A DNA stretch of 64,000 bases from contig CM034136.1 of assembly GCA_019914995.1 (NCBI GenBank), positions 3,611,270 to 3,675,269 on the forward strand. Direction: 5' to 3'. A program made the position numbers and the translations under genes. The stretch's first letter is position 1. The number at the start of each line of letters is the position of its first letter. Shown piece after piece: positions 46,019 through 57,339 of the stretch. The notes beneath the pieces are model-generated. The model was not told the DNA's origin and made no database searches. It saw only the letters and a program-made list of their open reading frames with translations. This DNA is from Acanthochlamys bracteata. Its lineage: Eukaryota > Streptophyta > Magnoliopsida > Pandanales > Velloziaceae.

Positions 46019-47351
46019 TCAATTTAGTAAATACGTATTTAACTATAAAATATTAAAAAAAAATAGAGAGTTCTTTATTTTTCTTTTTAATGATGAGTTA
46101 TCGGGTAGGAATAAGTAACGTGTTAACTTCACCATCCCTTTTCATCTATATTCATAATCCGAACGGATCTGAGGAACCTTCTTTATTAATTTTCTCCACC
46201 TAATTAGCAGTTAAAAGGCGTCCCAAAATTAATTGAGAGATTATCCTATCCTCTCCAGCTTGTTGGTAGACTAGGTTGAACATTATATACTCTAATAACA
46301 ATCATCACAGACCTGTGCTCTTCTATTCTTGTAGCGAACATTAATAATAAAACCAAGATCTACCAATCCAAAAAGATCAATCAAACTTCTAGAGAAGACA
46401 GTACATAGATAGTGAAGGTTTTGTTTTTGTGCATCTCCCAAACCTCCGTGCGCTTAGGATGTGTTATTTTGATTCATTTCATTCTAATAAAAAATTATAT
46501 TTAATTCATTTTTAACTACACAAAAATACATAAATTATTTTTAATTTATTTTTTTATAAAATATTAAAACTTTTACATACAATAATATTATTTATAATAA
46601 TTTATTTTTAATAGTTTTCTCTCTAATAGTTTATTTGTCGCGCAAAAGAACAACCCTTTTACCTTTCCCAGCTCCAAATGTGTTTGGCTCAGGACATACC
46701 AACGGAAGTTTTATATTAAAAGCCACATGCTCCTTGATATATCAGTACATTATTTTTCTTTCTTTTGCGGGTTAATAAAATTATAGAGAAAGAATTGATC
46801 TAATTGAGTTAGTGGAGTTAGATCTATGAAGGTTTTCTGTGAAAAAATTAATTAAAATTTCAATTCAACTCACTCAACGGAAAAAGCAAATATTCTTGTT
46901 ATTTCGAAATTGACTAGGTTATATAGTTGAATCGAATAATTATATAGTAGTTTGTAGCGTACAAGGATCAATAGTTTACCAATACAAAATAATAGATAAA
47001 AATATTCGAATTGTGTAAATTTTTACCAACAATTGTATTTACATTATACAGGTCAAAAAAATGAACAATTAAAATTTTATCTGATGAAGCCATACCTGAG
47101 AGAAATAATGAATTTTAAATATATTTATAAAATATAATTTTTCTAGAACAAAAATATTAATTTTTTTTTGAAAATACATTTGATTTTTAAATTCTTATTA
47201 GTAAAATTATATATAAAAATAATCTAAACAAATTTTATATTTTAAATTTTCTAAAAATTATAAATTATTAAAGAAATATTTTAATTGCTCAGCCAAACGA
47301 TAACAAAAACTACACGCATATTATATTTTTAGCCCAAAAAAATTTGACTTA
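46019..47351. other. AT-rich intergenic DNA
   Basis: No gene is seen. 46450-46640 has a MITE-like 'ggatgtgttattttgattcatttc' start. 46130-46440 has a more mixed composition but no domain or clear exon. Confidence 0.35.
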
Positions 47352-47472
47352 GGACGTGTTTATCTATGAATAAAGAGAATAAATTTGAATTTTTAGTAGA
47401 TAAATTTAAAAAATTAAACTAAAAATTAAAAATATTGATAAGTAAAATTTTATATAATTTCATATTAATAGC

Positions 47473-47665
47473 TGTTGGCGTGAGTCAACAATATATTATT
47501 CTATATATTTTTTTTTTAAATTATATTTTATTCTAGATATATTTTTTAGAAATATATTTAGATATCTTTCTTTACTTAAAATTCTTCTTATTTAGATTTA
47601 TAAGGAGACTATATATATGTACTTATATTGAATGATAAAAAAAAAATTGAAAGAGTTTTTCATCT
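47473..47665 (+). repeat. Copia 5' LTR
   Basis: The start is tgttggcgtgagtcaac; the end is 'gagtttttcatct' next to the primer-binding site. It is 193 bp with TATA-like 'gactatatatatgt' inside. It matches 50692-50888 with a few substitutions and small indels. Confidence 0.9.
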
Positions 47666-47677
47666 TGGTATCAGAGC
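47666..47677 (+). other. Primer-binding site of the Copia element
   Basis: TGGTATCAGAGC directly follows the 5' LTR. It is the usual Copia primer site complementary to the initiator tRNA-Met 3' end. Confidence 0.9.
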
Positions 47678-47844
47678 AAAACCCTAAATCTGATCATCGT
47701 TGTCGTGGGAATAACGACTGCGACGGTCAGATTCCGACAAAACTATCCGTTGAATCGTGGAGATTCGATTACAACGGTAGAAATCAGACAAGAACTAATC
47801 CGTGATTTGATCGGATTACTCAAAAAAAAAAAAAAAACAAACAA

Positions 47845-48240
47845 ACAAACTCTACGCCGCCACCGCCGCCGCCAGTTTTTTTTATTTCTTCCGCTGCAGC
47901 CACCGCCACATCCGCCGCCGCCGCGCAGTTGTGTCGCCGCTACTGCTTCGTCGACCCGCCCTCCTCTCCATCGCCGGCGTTGCCTCATCGTTTGCGCCGT
48001 CTCGGACGAGGATTGAATCACACGCGCCGCCGTTCGGCCACCATTCCGCCGCTGTTTTTCTGCGCCGATCCGCCGCTGCTTCGTCGCCGCTCGACTGCCA
48101 CCACTTCGTCGTTTCCAGCGCCGCTCGTCGCTGCTCTACCGCCGTCTACAGCGGCGATCTTGTCAGGCCGACGATCGTGACCCGACCCGCTCCAAGTGCG
48201 AGCCCAATCCGACCTGCCTGACTGACCCGACCCGGCCCGA
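47845..48240 (+). other. GC-rich leader inside the Copia element
   Basis: Contains (CCG)n/(CGC)n tracts ('cgccgccaccgccgccgcc', 'ccgccgccgccgcgc') and GC-rich sequence up to 48240, very unlike the rest of the AT-rich element. Several frames stay open because of the base bias; none shows a gag motif. It might be a normal leader of this Copia lineage or captured host DNA. Confidence 0.55.
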
Positions 48241-48275
48241 CAGAAAAAAAAAAAATTTTCTCTGTTTTTTACTTC

Positions 48276-50684
48276 TCGTCAACAAATACCACAACAAAAT
48301 GGAGTTGTTGAAAGAAAAAATCGACACATATTAAAAACCGCCCGTGCTTTATTATTTGGAGCTCATGTTCCAAAACATTATTGGGTAGATGCAGTCCAGT
48401 CTACGGTTTATGTGATTAATCGCATGCCATCTAGAGTTCTGAATTTTCGGACACCACTTGAGGTTTTATCTACATTTGTTACTATACCTTCTGTTCTCTC
48501 ACTTCCACCTCAGATTTTTGGATCTGTTGCATTAGTACATTTGCAGAAAACTCAAAGAGATAAATTGGATCCATGTGCCTTAAGGTACGTGTTTCTTGGC
48601 TATGGTTCTCAACATAAAGGTTATCGGTGCTATTATCCTTCTACACGCCGTATCTTTGTGACTATGGATGTGACATTTCTAGAGTCGGAAATGTACTTTG
48701 TCAGATCGACTTCACATTCAGATCTTCAAAGGGAGATAGAAACTACGGAAGATCTAAATTGGCTCAGCACACATACTGAGAAAGGTCAGAGAAAATGTGT
48801 GGATCATGACTCAGGTCTGGAGGAGTTTAGAACACTGAACTTGAACAAAAAGAAACAGAAGAAATAGACAGAGCTGAAGCTGTAGAAGAAACCCCTCTCT
48901 CGCATCCTGCAGTACCCGCTCAAACTCCTGAGGATATCCTTGAGGTAAGTACCGAGACTCAGAATATCATTATGGATAAATCTAATATTGTCTGCAGAAA
49001 TTATCAGTTACCACATAGAGAAAATCGTGGAAAACCTCCTGAGAGATATTCACTAGAAGGAAAAATCTCCAGATATCCTATTGCTAATCATGTATCTTCT
49101 CACAGGCTGTCCCCATCATATGTTGCTTTCATTAATCAAGTGGCAGCTGTGACACTTCATTTTAACATTAGAGAAGCCTTATCCAATCCTAAATAGACTA
49201 AGGCTATGAATGAAGAGATGGATGCTCTTCAGAAGAATATGACTTGGGAGATAGTACAATTACCAAAAGAAAAAAAAGCAGTTGGTTGTAAATGGGTGTA
49301 CACCATCAAATACAAAGCAGATGGAACGATCGAGAAATATAAGGCAAGATTAGTGGCCAAGGGGTACTCACAAACTTATGGAGTGGATTATCACGAGACT
49401 TTCGCCCCAGTTGTAAAGATTAATACTATCAGAGTATTGTTGTCTCTCGCAGCAAATCTTGATTGGCCCTTGCAGCAATTTGATGTAAAAAATGCATTTC
49501 TTCATGGTGAGTTAGAAGAAGAAGTGTATATGGAGCTTCCGCCGGGCTATGAGGTATCGGGAAGAACTGAATATGTCTGCAGGCTAAAAAGGGCCCTATA
49601 TGGTTTGAAGCAGTCTCCAAGAGCATGGTTTGGTAGATTTAGTCAAGCCTTGAGCAGATATGGTTACCGACAGAGTAATGCTGATCATACATTATTCTTG
49701 AAGAACCAAGGTAACTGCTTTGATAATCTATGTTGATGATATGATTGTTACAGGTAATGATCATGACGAAATTCAAAAATTGAAAACATATCTAGCCTCT
49801 GAATTTGAGATGAAAGAACTTGGAGAGTTGAAATATTTTTTGGGCATTGAAGTGGCCAGATCTAAACAAGGTATTTTTCTATCACAAAAAAAATATGTCC
49901 TTGACTTATTATCTGAGACAGGGATGTCAGATTGTAAACCTGTCGACACACCTATTGTTGAGAATCATAACTTAGTAGAGCTCCCTAATCAAATACCAGC
50001 AGCTAAGGAAAAATATCAACGATTGGTGGGCAGGTTGATTTATTTATCACATACTCGTCCTGATATAGCATATGCTGTAAGCATTGTCAGCCAGTTTATG
50101 CATTCTCCAAGTGTCGATCATATGGAAGCTGTGAACAGAATTTTGAGATATCTGAAGTCAGCACCAGGCAGGGGATTACTATTCAGAAAGAATAATCATC
50201 TGAATATAGATGGTTATACTGATGCAGACTGGGCAGGAGATAAGACGGATAGACGCTCTACATCCGGCTATTTTACATTTGTTGGAGGTAATCTAGTCAC
50301 ATGGAGGAGTAAGAAACAAAAGATAGTTGCTCGATCTTCTGCTGAAGCTGAATATGGAGGAATGGCACATGGAATTTGTGAACTTTTATGGCTTCAAATA
50401 TATTGACAGAGTTTGGTTTTCCTCAAAAGAGTTCTATGAAGCTATTTTGTGATAACAAGACCCCAATAAATATTGCTCATAATCCAATACAGCATGATCG
50501 CACCAAACATGTTGAGGTGGATCGACACTTCATCAAAGAAAAACTGGATTCAAAGTTAATTGAGTTACTTTTTGTGACTTCAGAGGCACAGTTAGCAGAT
50601 ATATTGACAAAAGGAGTTTCAAGCAAAATATTTCATAACTCACTGAGCAAGTTGGGCATTGATGATATTTTTGCACCAACTTGA
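48276..50684 (+). pseudogene. Broken Copia pol (integrase part, reverse transcriptase, RNase H)
   Basis: 48276-48866 holds the integrase C-terminal half (PQQNGVVERKNRHILKTARA, then HYWVDAV). Frame changes lie near 48830-48845. A TAG stop lies at 49194-49196, where the family has a Trp codon. 49206-49736 is the first half of the reverse transcriptase (CKWVYTIKYKADG, ARLVAKGYSQ). A shift near 49715-49725 comes before the YVDD active site (49729-49740). 49720-50406 ends in the RNase H region with ADWAGD and the SSAEAEY motif; another shift lies near 50395. The last part, to a TGA at 50682-50684, has HDRTKHVEVDRHFIKEKL. Breaks at four places mean that no full protein can be made. Confidence 0.92.
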
Positions 50685-50691
50685 GGGGGAG
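50681..50691 (+). other. Polypurine tract of the Copia element
   Basis: The purine run 'gaggggga' lies directly before the 3' LTR, where plus-strand priming is expected. Confidence 0.75.
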
Positions 50692-50888
50692 TATTGGCGT
50701 GAGTCAACAATATATTATTCTAGATATCTTTTCTTAGAATTTTATTTTATTCAAGATATATATATTTCTTAGAAATATATTTAGATATTTTTCTTTATTT
50801 AAAACTCTTCTTATTTAGATTTATAAGGAGACTATATATATGTACTTATATTGAATGATAAAAAAAAGATTGAAAGAGTTTTTCATCT
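50692..50888 (+). repeat. Copia 3' LTR
   Basis: Starts tattggcgtgagtcaac (the usual TG is TA here) and ends 'gagtttttcatct'. It is 197 bp and matches the 5' LTR. It is followed by atagt, the probable target duplicate. Confidence 0.9.
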
Positions 50889-51008
50889 ATAGTAAGTTTT
50901 GAAATTGAATTAAAAAAATTTGATAATTTTTTTAAATTTTTAACTGATTTTATATTAAAAATAAATTTTAAAAAAGTGAAATTTAGAGTGTTAGTAAACG
51001 CAACCTTA

Positions 51009-51950
51009 ATCAATTATGCCTTATTTAACTTAAATATGTTAATTTTGGTTAGAGTTGGAGTGCAACAGAAATACATTTTTATTTCATATTTTAAAATCAA
51101 ACTTATCTTTTATTGTAATTTAACTCAAATTTACTTTTAATACATTTTATGTGAAATTTAGTTCTATGAAATTTAATTTTATAAAATTTACTTCTAATAG
51201 ATTAAAAATACACTATTTGGTATTTATTTATCTATTTGAATTTGAAAATTTTATCATCTACTTAGAGATTGTTTGGCAAAATGATTTACGAGAATAATTT
51301 ATTAATTTATATTATATATATATTTTTTAAATTTACTATTTTATAAAATTTATTTATAAATTTAAAAATATATAAATAAATTCCTATAATAAAATTTTTC
51401 ATTTTTATTTGTATAAAATTAAATGTAAATTTTTATTTATTAAAATAGAATTATAATAATTTTAATTTGAAAAAAAATTTCAAGCCGCAAACAGCACTTA
51501 ATGTTAGCATGACACTCTGTTGTTTAAAAACACACAAATAATAATCCTAAGAATCTTAGATGACATTTTGAATTGATTTAAAAATAAGAATTTAGAATGA
51601 AAATATTATAATTTATTTTAAAAATAATAAAATTAACTAATACTAATAGTTTAACGATGTAAGATTTTTATATTTTCTAAATATTAAATAAATTATATTA
51701 AATATTATCAAAATTTATAAAATATAAAATCAAAATTAAAATAAAAAAAAGTTAAGTCAAATATGCTTTTAATCTAAATACCTACTAATAATCATGAATC
51801 AATTAAATAATAATTTGATTAAATTAAAAAAAACATATATTTTCGTTTTATTAGTATTTAGGAAATCGTGTGATAATTCAGCAACATGGGTGCGTCGATA
51901 GGAGAAACCACGTTGGGACTGCAAAACACCACAAGCCGAATTCGGGAGGG
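51009..51950. other. AT-rich spacer
   Basis: No gene is seen. Long AT tracts resemble worn MITEs (51270-51500, 51560-51760) but ends could not be fixed. Confidence 0.35.
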
Positions 51951-51952
51951 GT

Positions 51953-52190
51953 TCGGCGGTGTTTATAAAATAAAATTTTTTTGAAATAAAAAATATTTTT
52001 ATTTTTTTATAAAATAAATTTTATTTTTTTTATTTTTAAAAAAATAATAAAAATATTTTATTTCGTAAAATTTTTATACACTCTCTAAATTTTTAAATAA
52101 ATTTTTTATATATTTATAAAATATATATTAAAAAATATAAAATAAATAAAATTAATAAATAATTTATCATAACAAGTGCCAAACGGGCTC
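51953..52190. mobile_element. AT-rich Tourist-like MITE (family T), copy
   Basis: The left end is 'ttcggcggtgtttataaaat'; the right end 'agtgccaaacgggctctt' inverts to a 'gcccgtttggcact' start. The interior has the usual block order, with 'aaatttttaaataaattttttatatatttataaaatatatatt'-like parts. Confidence 0.55.
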
Positions 52191-52714
52191 TTCAACTGCT
52201 ACGTTGCCCTCGATAACAACAATGGGCGGCGCCGTCCGTAAATCGAGGAACAGACTCGGGGTACTTCCGGAAACAAGTTGTCTCCGTACGTGAAACGGCC
52301 CCCCACTACGATATGTTTCACGTGCTTCGACTGTGCCGGATTGGAGACCTGAACTAGGGACCAGAAAAAAAAGGAGCCAAGGTTATTGTTGATTAGTTAA
52401 TCGATTAATTAAATCTTGAGTGAAGATTACTAAAATGAACACTAGGGCTGGTGTATGGTTCTATTCACGAAAGATTTGATTTCATAGTTGACTAAAAAAA
52501 ATATTCGCATTCTCAAATATAAATGTAATCGATTAGATTAATTTCATGAGTTTATCAATACAAATAGCCTAATATTTTACTACTTCTATTAAAAATTAAA
52601 GTCAATTTCTATTGTGGCTTTTAATGTAATATATGGTTTATTAATTCGGATAATTGAATGATGTAAAGCAAGCTTGCAAATGATAGTAGTCTATATAGCT
52701 AGCTGATTTTTATT
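52191..52714. other. Spacer with a GC-richer patch
   Basis: 52200-52360 is GC-richer and not repeat-like (gggcggcgccgtccgtaaat, then gtgaaacggccccccactac). It has no convincing frame or domain. The rest is AT-rich. Confidence 0.3.
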
Positions 52715-52965
52715 TAAGACTGTTTAGAAATATTTATAAAAGATTCTTTAAAAAAATATTTTTATTTTTTAAAAAATTACTTTCATTTTAAACAATATTA
52801 ATAAAAAGTAATAACAAAATTTTATGATTTATATCAAAATTTTAAATAATTTTTATAAATATTATAAAACTTTATTTTTAAAAATGAAATTAAAATGTTA
52901 AACATATATTTTTTTAAAGAGTAATCTTAAAGAAAAAAGCTTTTGAAAATATCTTTCTAATGTTG
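52715..52965. mobile_element. AT-rich Tourist-like MITE (family T), copy
   Basis: The left end is 'agactgtttagaaatattta' and the interior shows the family block order. The right end 'gaaaatatctttctaatg' is worn. Confidence 0.4.
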
Positions 52966-53102
52966 GATCAGCTGAACTACATTCTAGATTCTACTATGTA
53001 ATTTCAGTACCAACAATATTTAATACGCTATAATTATTCGGATAAAGTTATTAGCTGAATTATTCATCCAAATAACTAGAGTGAACATAAGTAATTTTAT
53101 AA

Positions 53103-53343
53103 GAGAGTTTGAAAGTATTTATAAAATAAAGTTTTTTTAAAATAGAAAATAATTTTATTTTTTTAAAAAATAAGTTTTATTTTTTTATTTTTAAAAAAAT
53201 AATAAAAATATATAATAAAAAATTTATTTCATAGAATTTTTTCATATTTTCTAAATTTTTAAATAAATTCTTATATATTTTAAAAATATATATTAGAAAA
53301 TATAAAATAAAAAAAACTGATAATTAGTTTTTCAAACGCAGAC
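53103..53343. mobile_element. AT-rich Tourist-like MITE (family T), copy
   Basis: The left end is 'gagagtttgaaagtatttat'; the right end 'gtttttcaaacgcagac' inverts to 'gtctgcgtttgaaaaac'. The interior closely matches the copy at 51953-52190. Confidence 0.55.
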
Positions 53344-54347
53344 CCGAAGAGTCTCTAAGGAAGATGAAGGTGCGGGCGTCTAGGGAAGAGGAGCATGAAT
53401 GAATGAATGAAAAAATGACAAGAAGAAAAGATTGAGATGGATGGGGTTGATCGGCGTGACATCACACGAATTAAAGAGAGACAGGGCTAAGCTAGCTAGA
53501 CCTGAAATAATATTTGTATTGAATTGAAATGTATTGAAATGAATTGATAGTTGTTGTTAAGGTAAGAAATAAAACTTTTTTCTTTCTTCTTCATTTCCTT
53601 CCTCGGCGTCTACAAATCTGCTGTCCGCTATCTTTCAAGACAAAACAAAACCCGAACCAAAACTCCTGCGTTCATGCGTGCCCGACTGCTGCGCTGCGTT
53701 CATGCGCGCAGCGTGCCTGCCTGCTGCGCTGCTGGTCTCTGCCGCTTTTTACGGGACGGCCATTAATCTGCTGTGCTTTTTTTTCCTTTTTCTACTGCTG
53801 CTACAAATAATAATCATCTGCGCTGAGTTCGAATGGACAACTCCATTGAATATTTGCTCTGATTTCCTAAATTGAAAAGAAAATACTTAACAAATCAGCT
53901 CTTATTTTAGATCAAAACTGTACTCTGAACAAACGTGCAGTCCATCATTAGAGAAAAAAAAAAAAAGACAATTTGCTCTTTTAACTTATTCATAGTATTT
54001 GCAACGACCACGTCTCTACATGTATGTTATTAACATAAAGCTAAATTGTGAGTCACTAAATGAGTAAATAAAAGTCTTGTTTGGCCCTACACCAAACGTG
54101 CCATTCACACCAAAAACATGAAAGCATATATTAGATCTTATGCTGTTTTAAAAGAAAGCATATATTATATGCATCATGTTTGTGAGCATCAACTTCTTCT
54201 CCTAAATTATGTATCTAATAATATATAATTATTATATATTAAGTATAATAAACACGATTTTCAAATTATATATAATACAGCTTTTTCGTAATCATATGAA
54301 AATCTACGTTCAGGTGAAGGGCTTAGATAATACAGCTTCTCTTCTTA
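53344..54347. other. Intergenic DNA with one GC-rich patch
   Basis: 53640-53775 is GC-richer and contains repeated 'ctgctgcgctgc' and 'cgttcatgcg' words. Short frames there look accidental. 'gaatgaatgaatga' is at 53397-53410. No gene is seen. Confidence 0.35.
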
Positions 54348-54599
54348 AGGAGCTGTTTGGTTCAATTTTTTTTAGTAAAATTTTTTAATTTTTAATTTTA
54401 TATTTTTTAATATATATTTTATAAGTATATAAAAATTTATTTAAAAATTTAAAAAGTGAAAAATTTTTTTACGAAATAAAATTTTTTATTACGTATTTTT
54501 ATTATTTTTTTTAAAATAAAAAAAATAAAACTTATTTTTTAAAATAAATAAAAATATTTTTTATTTGATAAAAATTCTATTTCATAAATAATTCCTCAC
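54348..54599. mobile_element. Tourist-like MITE (family T) with TTA flanks
   Basis: The left end is aggagctgtttggttc and the right end inverts to gtgaggaattatttatg. Flanks are TTA at 54345-54347 and TTA at 54600-54602. It is 252 bp and lies about 370 bp upstream of the DUF1645 gene. Confidence 0.68.
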
Positions 54600-54967
54600 T
54601 TAAGCGAAAAACAAATCATGTCAAAAGTCAGCGGTCAGACTCAATCTTCCACGAACCCCCTTAGTTATTATCAAAATTGAGATAACTCTACAACAGTGAA
54701 GAAAGACAAAAGAACAGTACTAAATTGACCCTCGCAATAATCGATATTATTATCTTTCTGAAACCGAAACCGAAACCATACCAATAACATGATAACATAA
54801 ACCATTTTTATTTTTTATTATATTATTATCTATATTTTATTTGCTAAAACGTTATAATATCACGCCCATCCCCATCTCCCTCATGCCTTCATCGCTCGCT
54901 TTATTAACCATCATTCACATCTTCGTCTTCTACGTCTCTCTCTCCCCATTCCTTCTTCAGTAATTCA
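54600..54967 (+). promoter_or_regulatory. Promoter and leader of the DUF1645 gene
   Basis: The last 100 bp are CT-rich ('tctacgtctctctctcccca'), a typical plant 5' UTR. A triple 'gaaacc' repeat is at 54761-54778. 'ctatattttattt' (54831-54843) is the nearest TATA-like stretch but is not a firm box. Confidence 0.4.
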
Positions 54968-56188
54968 ATGGAGCTCGATGTTTCAGGCGGCAATGGCGCC
55001 ATGGAAGACATCGACAGCACGTGCTCTACGCCGTACGTCAGTGCACCTTCCAGTCCCGGCCGTAGTGGTGGGGCGCCCTTTGCGGGCGGCGGCGGATACT
55101 TTTTCTCCGCTCCAGCAAGTCCTATGCATTTCGTACTCTCTGCTTCCGCCGCTGCAGCGACAGCGGGGTTCTCGTCGCCGTCTGGTTCTGTTATTGAAGC
55201 TGCAAACTCATCCTTCGAGTTCGAGTTTTCTGGAAGAAACGCTGCTCTGAGCTCTGCAGACGAATTGTTTCTCAACGGCAGGATCCGGCCAATGAAGCTT
55301 TCTTCCCATCTTCAACGCCCTCAAATGCTTTCTCCCCTCGTCGACGAAGATGAAGATGAAGAACAAGAAACGCAACGACGCAACAACAGAAGCAAGCAAG
55401 GAGACGTTGAAGAACAAGTAGAAGGAGCTGAGAACTCGCCAATGATGGGATTGCGTGGTCGAGATCTGAGATTCCGTAGCGGGTCCATACATCGTCGTAC
55501 CCGATCCATGTCTCCGCTTCGCAACCCTCGACACCACTGGGCTGCTGAAGATGAAGAAGAAGAGGAACCAAAGACTCCAAAGCCGTTGGAGTTAACAAAG
55601 AATGAGGAATCTCTAGCGGCGGAGACTATGGCTGCGATGGATTCAGAGAACACACCGCCGTCGGGTTCATCATCGAGATCTTCGTCTTCAGGACGAAACT
55701 CGAAGCGTTGGATCTTCTTGAAAGATTTGCTGTACCGCAGCAAGAGCGAAGGCCGCGAAAGAGAGCACAGAGTTCGAGACAAGTTCTGGCAGTCTCTTTC
55801 GTTTTCTCCTTCTTCTGCTTTCATTCTCAACTTGAAGGATAGATCCAGCAACAACAAATCTTCATCGCCCTCAACTCAACCCAAACCTTCGTCTTCTTCT
55901 GATTCTAATCTAAAGCAGAAACAAAAACAGAGTTCGAGTTCATGTTCTGTAGCTTCTGCTTCAACAGCTTCCGGTACTGCACTTTCGTCTGGAAAGAAGA
56001 GACGAATCCCAAGGCCGTCGCCGCACGAAAGACACTACACGGCGAACAGAGCACAAGCAGAGGAGATGAGGAAGAGAACGTTCTTGCCTTATAGACAAGG
56101 TCTGCTAGGTTGCCTTGGATTCAGTTCACGAAGCTACGGCGCCATGAACGGGCTTGCTAGATCTCTCAACACTGTTTATTCCAGGTAA
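54968..56188 (+). CDS. DUF1645 family protein
   Basis: This is a single exon of 406 residues. Near the N-terminus is a [13 protein letters not shown] segment, then residues 83-111 hold [20 protein letters not shown] followed by NGRIRPMKL, the core signature of DUF1645 (ADELF-x-x-G-x-I-R-P-L/M). Acidic and basic low-complexity parts follow. Residues about 247-262, [16 protein letters not shown], are the second conserved block of this family. The C-terminal 20 or so residues include [20 protein letters not shown]. In annotations the family is sometimes labelled calmodulin-binding-like; its function is not established. Many Arg/Ser/Asp runs suggest disorder, and K/R clusters could act in the nucleus, but that is inference. 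No break is seen; the start has clean context after a CT-rich leader. Confidence 0.88.
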   Translation: MELDVSGGNGAMEDIDSTCSTPYVSAPSSPGRSGGAPFAGGGGYFFSAPASPMHFVLSASAAAATAGFSSPSGSVIEAANSSFEFEFSGRNAALSSADELFLNGRIRPMKLSSHLQRPQMLSPLVDEDEDEEQETQRRNNRSKQGDVEEQVEGAENSPMMGLRGRDLRFRSGSIHRRTRSMSPLRNPRHHWAAEDEEEEEPKTPKPLELTKNEESLAAETMAAMDSENTPPSGSSSRSSSSGRNSKRWIFLKDLLYRSKSEGREREHRVRDKFWQSLSFSPSSAFILNLKDRSSNNKSSSPSTQPKPSSSSDSNLKQKQKQSSSSCSVASASTASGTALSSGKKRRIPRPSPHERHYTANRAQAEEMRKRTFLPYRQGLLGCLGFSSRSYGAMNGLARSLNTVYSR

Positions 56189-56876
56189 AAGAAAATGAAG
56201 ATTCTCCAAAAGTTAAAAGAAAATCAATGGAGAAAATAGATTAAATCGAATCTCAGTTAATGTTTGTATAGTTCTTTTTTCTCCTTATTCTTTTTGGGTT
56301 CTGCTTTTCCTGGTAACTTTTTTCGTTTCAATTTATTGTGGAAAAACGAGAGAACTGTGTATCTTTCTGTCTAGAAATTAAAAAGAAGAATTTGAGTGTG
56401 TTATTTCGTCATTTTAATAGTGTTAAAATCCAAAAATATTTGTATGTAAATTATAGCGAGGATTTTGGTGATAATTCAGCCTAGCAACTTTTTTGAATAA
56501 TTTTTTGTTGCTAGTGCATGTGGAAAAGGACTCACCCATGCACGTGACTTGCCGGGAGCTCCATTAGCAGTCGCTTATCTTTCGTTTTCAATAGAAAGAT
56601 ATTGGCAAGGTTACTTTGAGAATGATGTAGGGGTATTTTCGGATCTAAGTTAATATATATTCCTTTGATAGAAAGCTGGAAAGCTTGAAAAGGTCGTTAA
56701 CAAACTTTTGTCAAACTATAGAAAAACTGTACTAAACTCGTCTTTATTTGTTGTTTTGCTTGGCTGCACCTACCCAACTAATATATTTTGTAAGATTTGG
56801 ACTGCACCGATAAAGCTTTTGTTTTCTTCATAGAGATACTAAAACATATCATAGGGAACTTTGGTTAAAAGCATTA
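56189..56876. other. DUF1645 3' UTR and spacer
   Basis: The first 200 bp or so are probably 3' UTR. No gene is seen beyond. Confidence 0.35.
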
Positions 56877-57118
56877 TGAGAGTGTTTGGGAGAGCGTTTG
56901 AAATACTGATTTTTAATTTTTTTTAATTTATATTTTTAAATATATATTTTATAAATATATAAAAATTTATTTAAAATTCTAAAAATATAGAAAAATTTTA
57001 TAAAATAAAATTTTTTTATTATATATTTTTATTATTTTTAAAATAAAAAAATAAAATTTGTTTTTTAAAAAAATAAATATTTTTTATTTTAGAAAAATTC
57101 TGGCTCATAAATAATCCT
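56877..57118. mobile_element. Tourist-like MITE (family T), first of two touching copies
   Basis: The left end is tgagagtgtttgggagagcg after TTA (56874-56876). The right end 'ctcataaataatcct' is before TTA (57119-57121). It has the usual AT block order. Confidence 0.65.
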
Positions 57119-57121
57119 TTA

Positions 57122-57331
57122 ATGTGCGTTTGGGAATGTCCGAACTTTTTTTAAATGAAAAATATTTTGTCATTTTTAAAAAATATATTTTTATTTTTTT
57201 TACGTTTAAAATAATAATAAAAAGATATATTAAAAAAATTTAGTATATAGATTTTTTTTAAATAAACTTTATGTATTAAAAAATTAAAAATTAAAAAATT
57301 TTGATGAAAAAAATTAAAAACAAACTCACCC
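57122..57331. mobile_element. Tourist-like MITE (family T), second of two touching copies
   Basis: The left end is atgtgcgtttgggaatgtc and the right end inverts to gggtgagtttgt. Flanks are TTA at 57119-57121 (shared with the first copy) and TTA at 57332-57334. Confidence 0.65.
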
Positions 57332-57339
57332 TTAATCGG

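Larger units (their letters stand above)
47473..50888 (+). mobile_element. Copia LTR retrotransposon, internally deleted
   Basis: Both LTRs, a tRNA-Met-type primer-binding site, a polypurine tract and a broken pol are present. Order after the primer site: a GC-rich leader, then the integrase from just before its conserved Q-Q-N-G-V-V-E-R-K motif, linker, reverse transcriptase and RNase H, which is the Copia order. Gag, protease and the integrase N-terminal half are missing, apparently by deletion ending near 48278. The flanks atagc (47468-47472) and atagt (50889-50893) match at 4 of 5 positions. The element cannot move on its own. LTR similarity above about 90% by eye suggests a moderately recent insertion. 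Confidence 0.93.
47352..51005. mobile_element. Tourist-like MITE (family G) containing a nested Copia element
   Basis: The left end is ggacgtgtttatct and the right end inverts to ggttgcgtttacta. Flanks are TTA (47349-47351) and TTA (51006-51008). Without the Copia insertion and its duplicated 5 bp the element is 233 bp, the size of its relatives at 43394 and 62009. Confidence 0.7.

Noticed and set aside
47705-48221. Overlapping frames in the GC-rich Copia leader as a possible gag
   Set aside because: No zinc knuckle or other gag motif, and the composition is set by CCG repeats on both strands.
54904-55857. Several long minus-strand frames under the DUF1645 gene
   Set aside because: They are antisense shadows of the GC-richer coding exon, and the plus frame carries the DUF1645 motifs.
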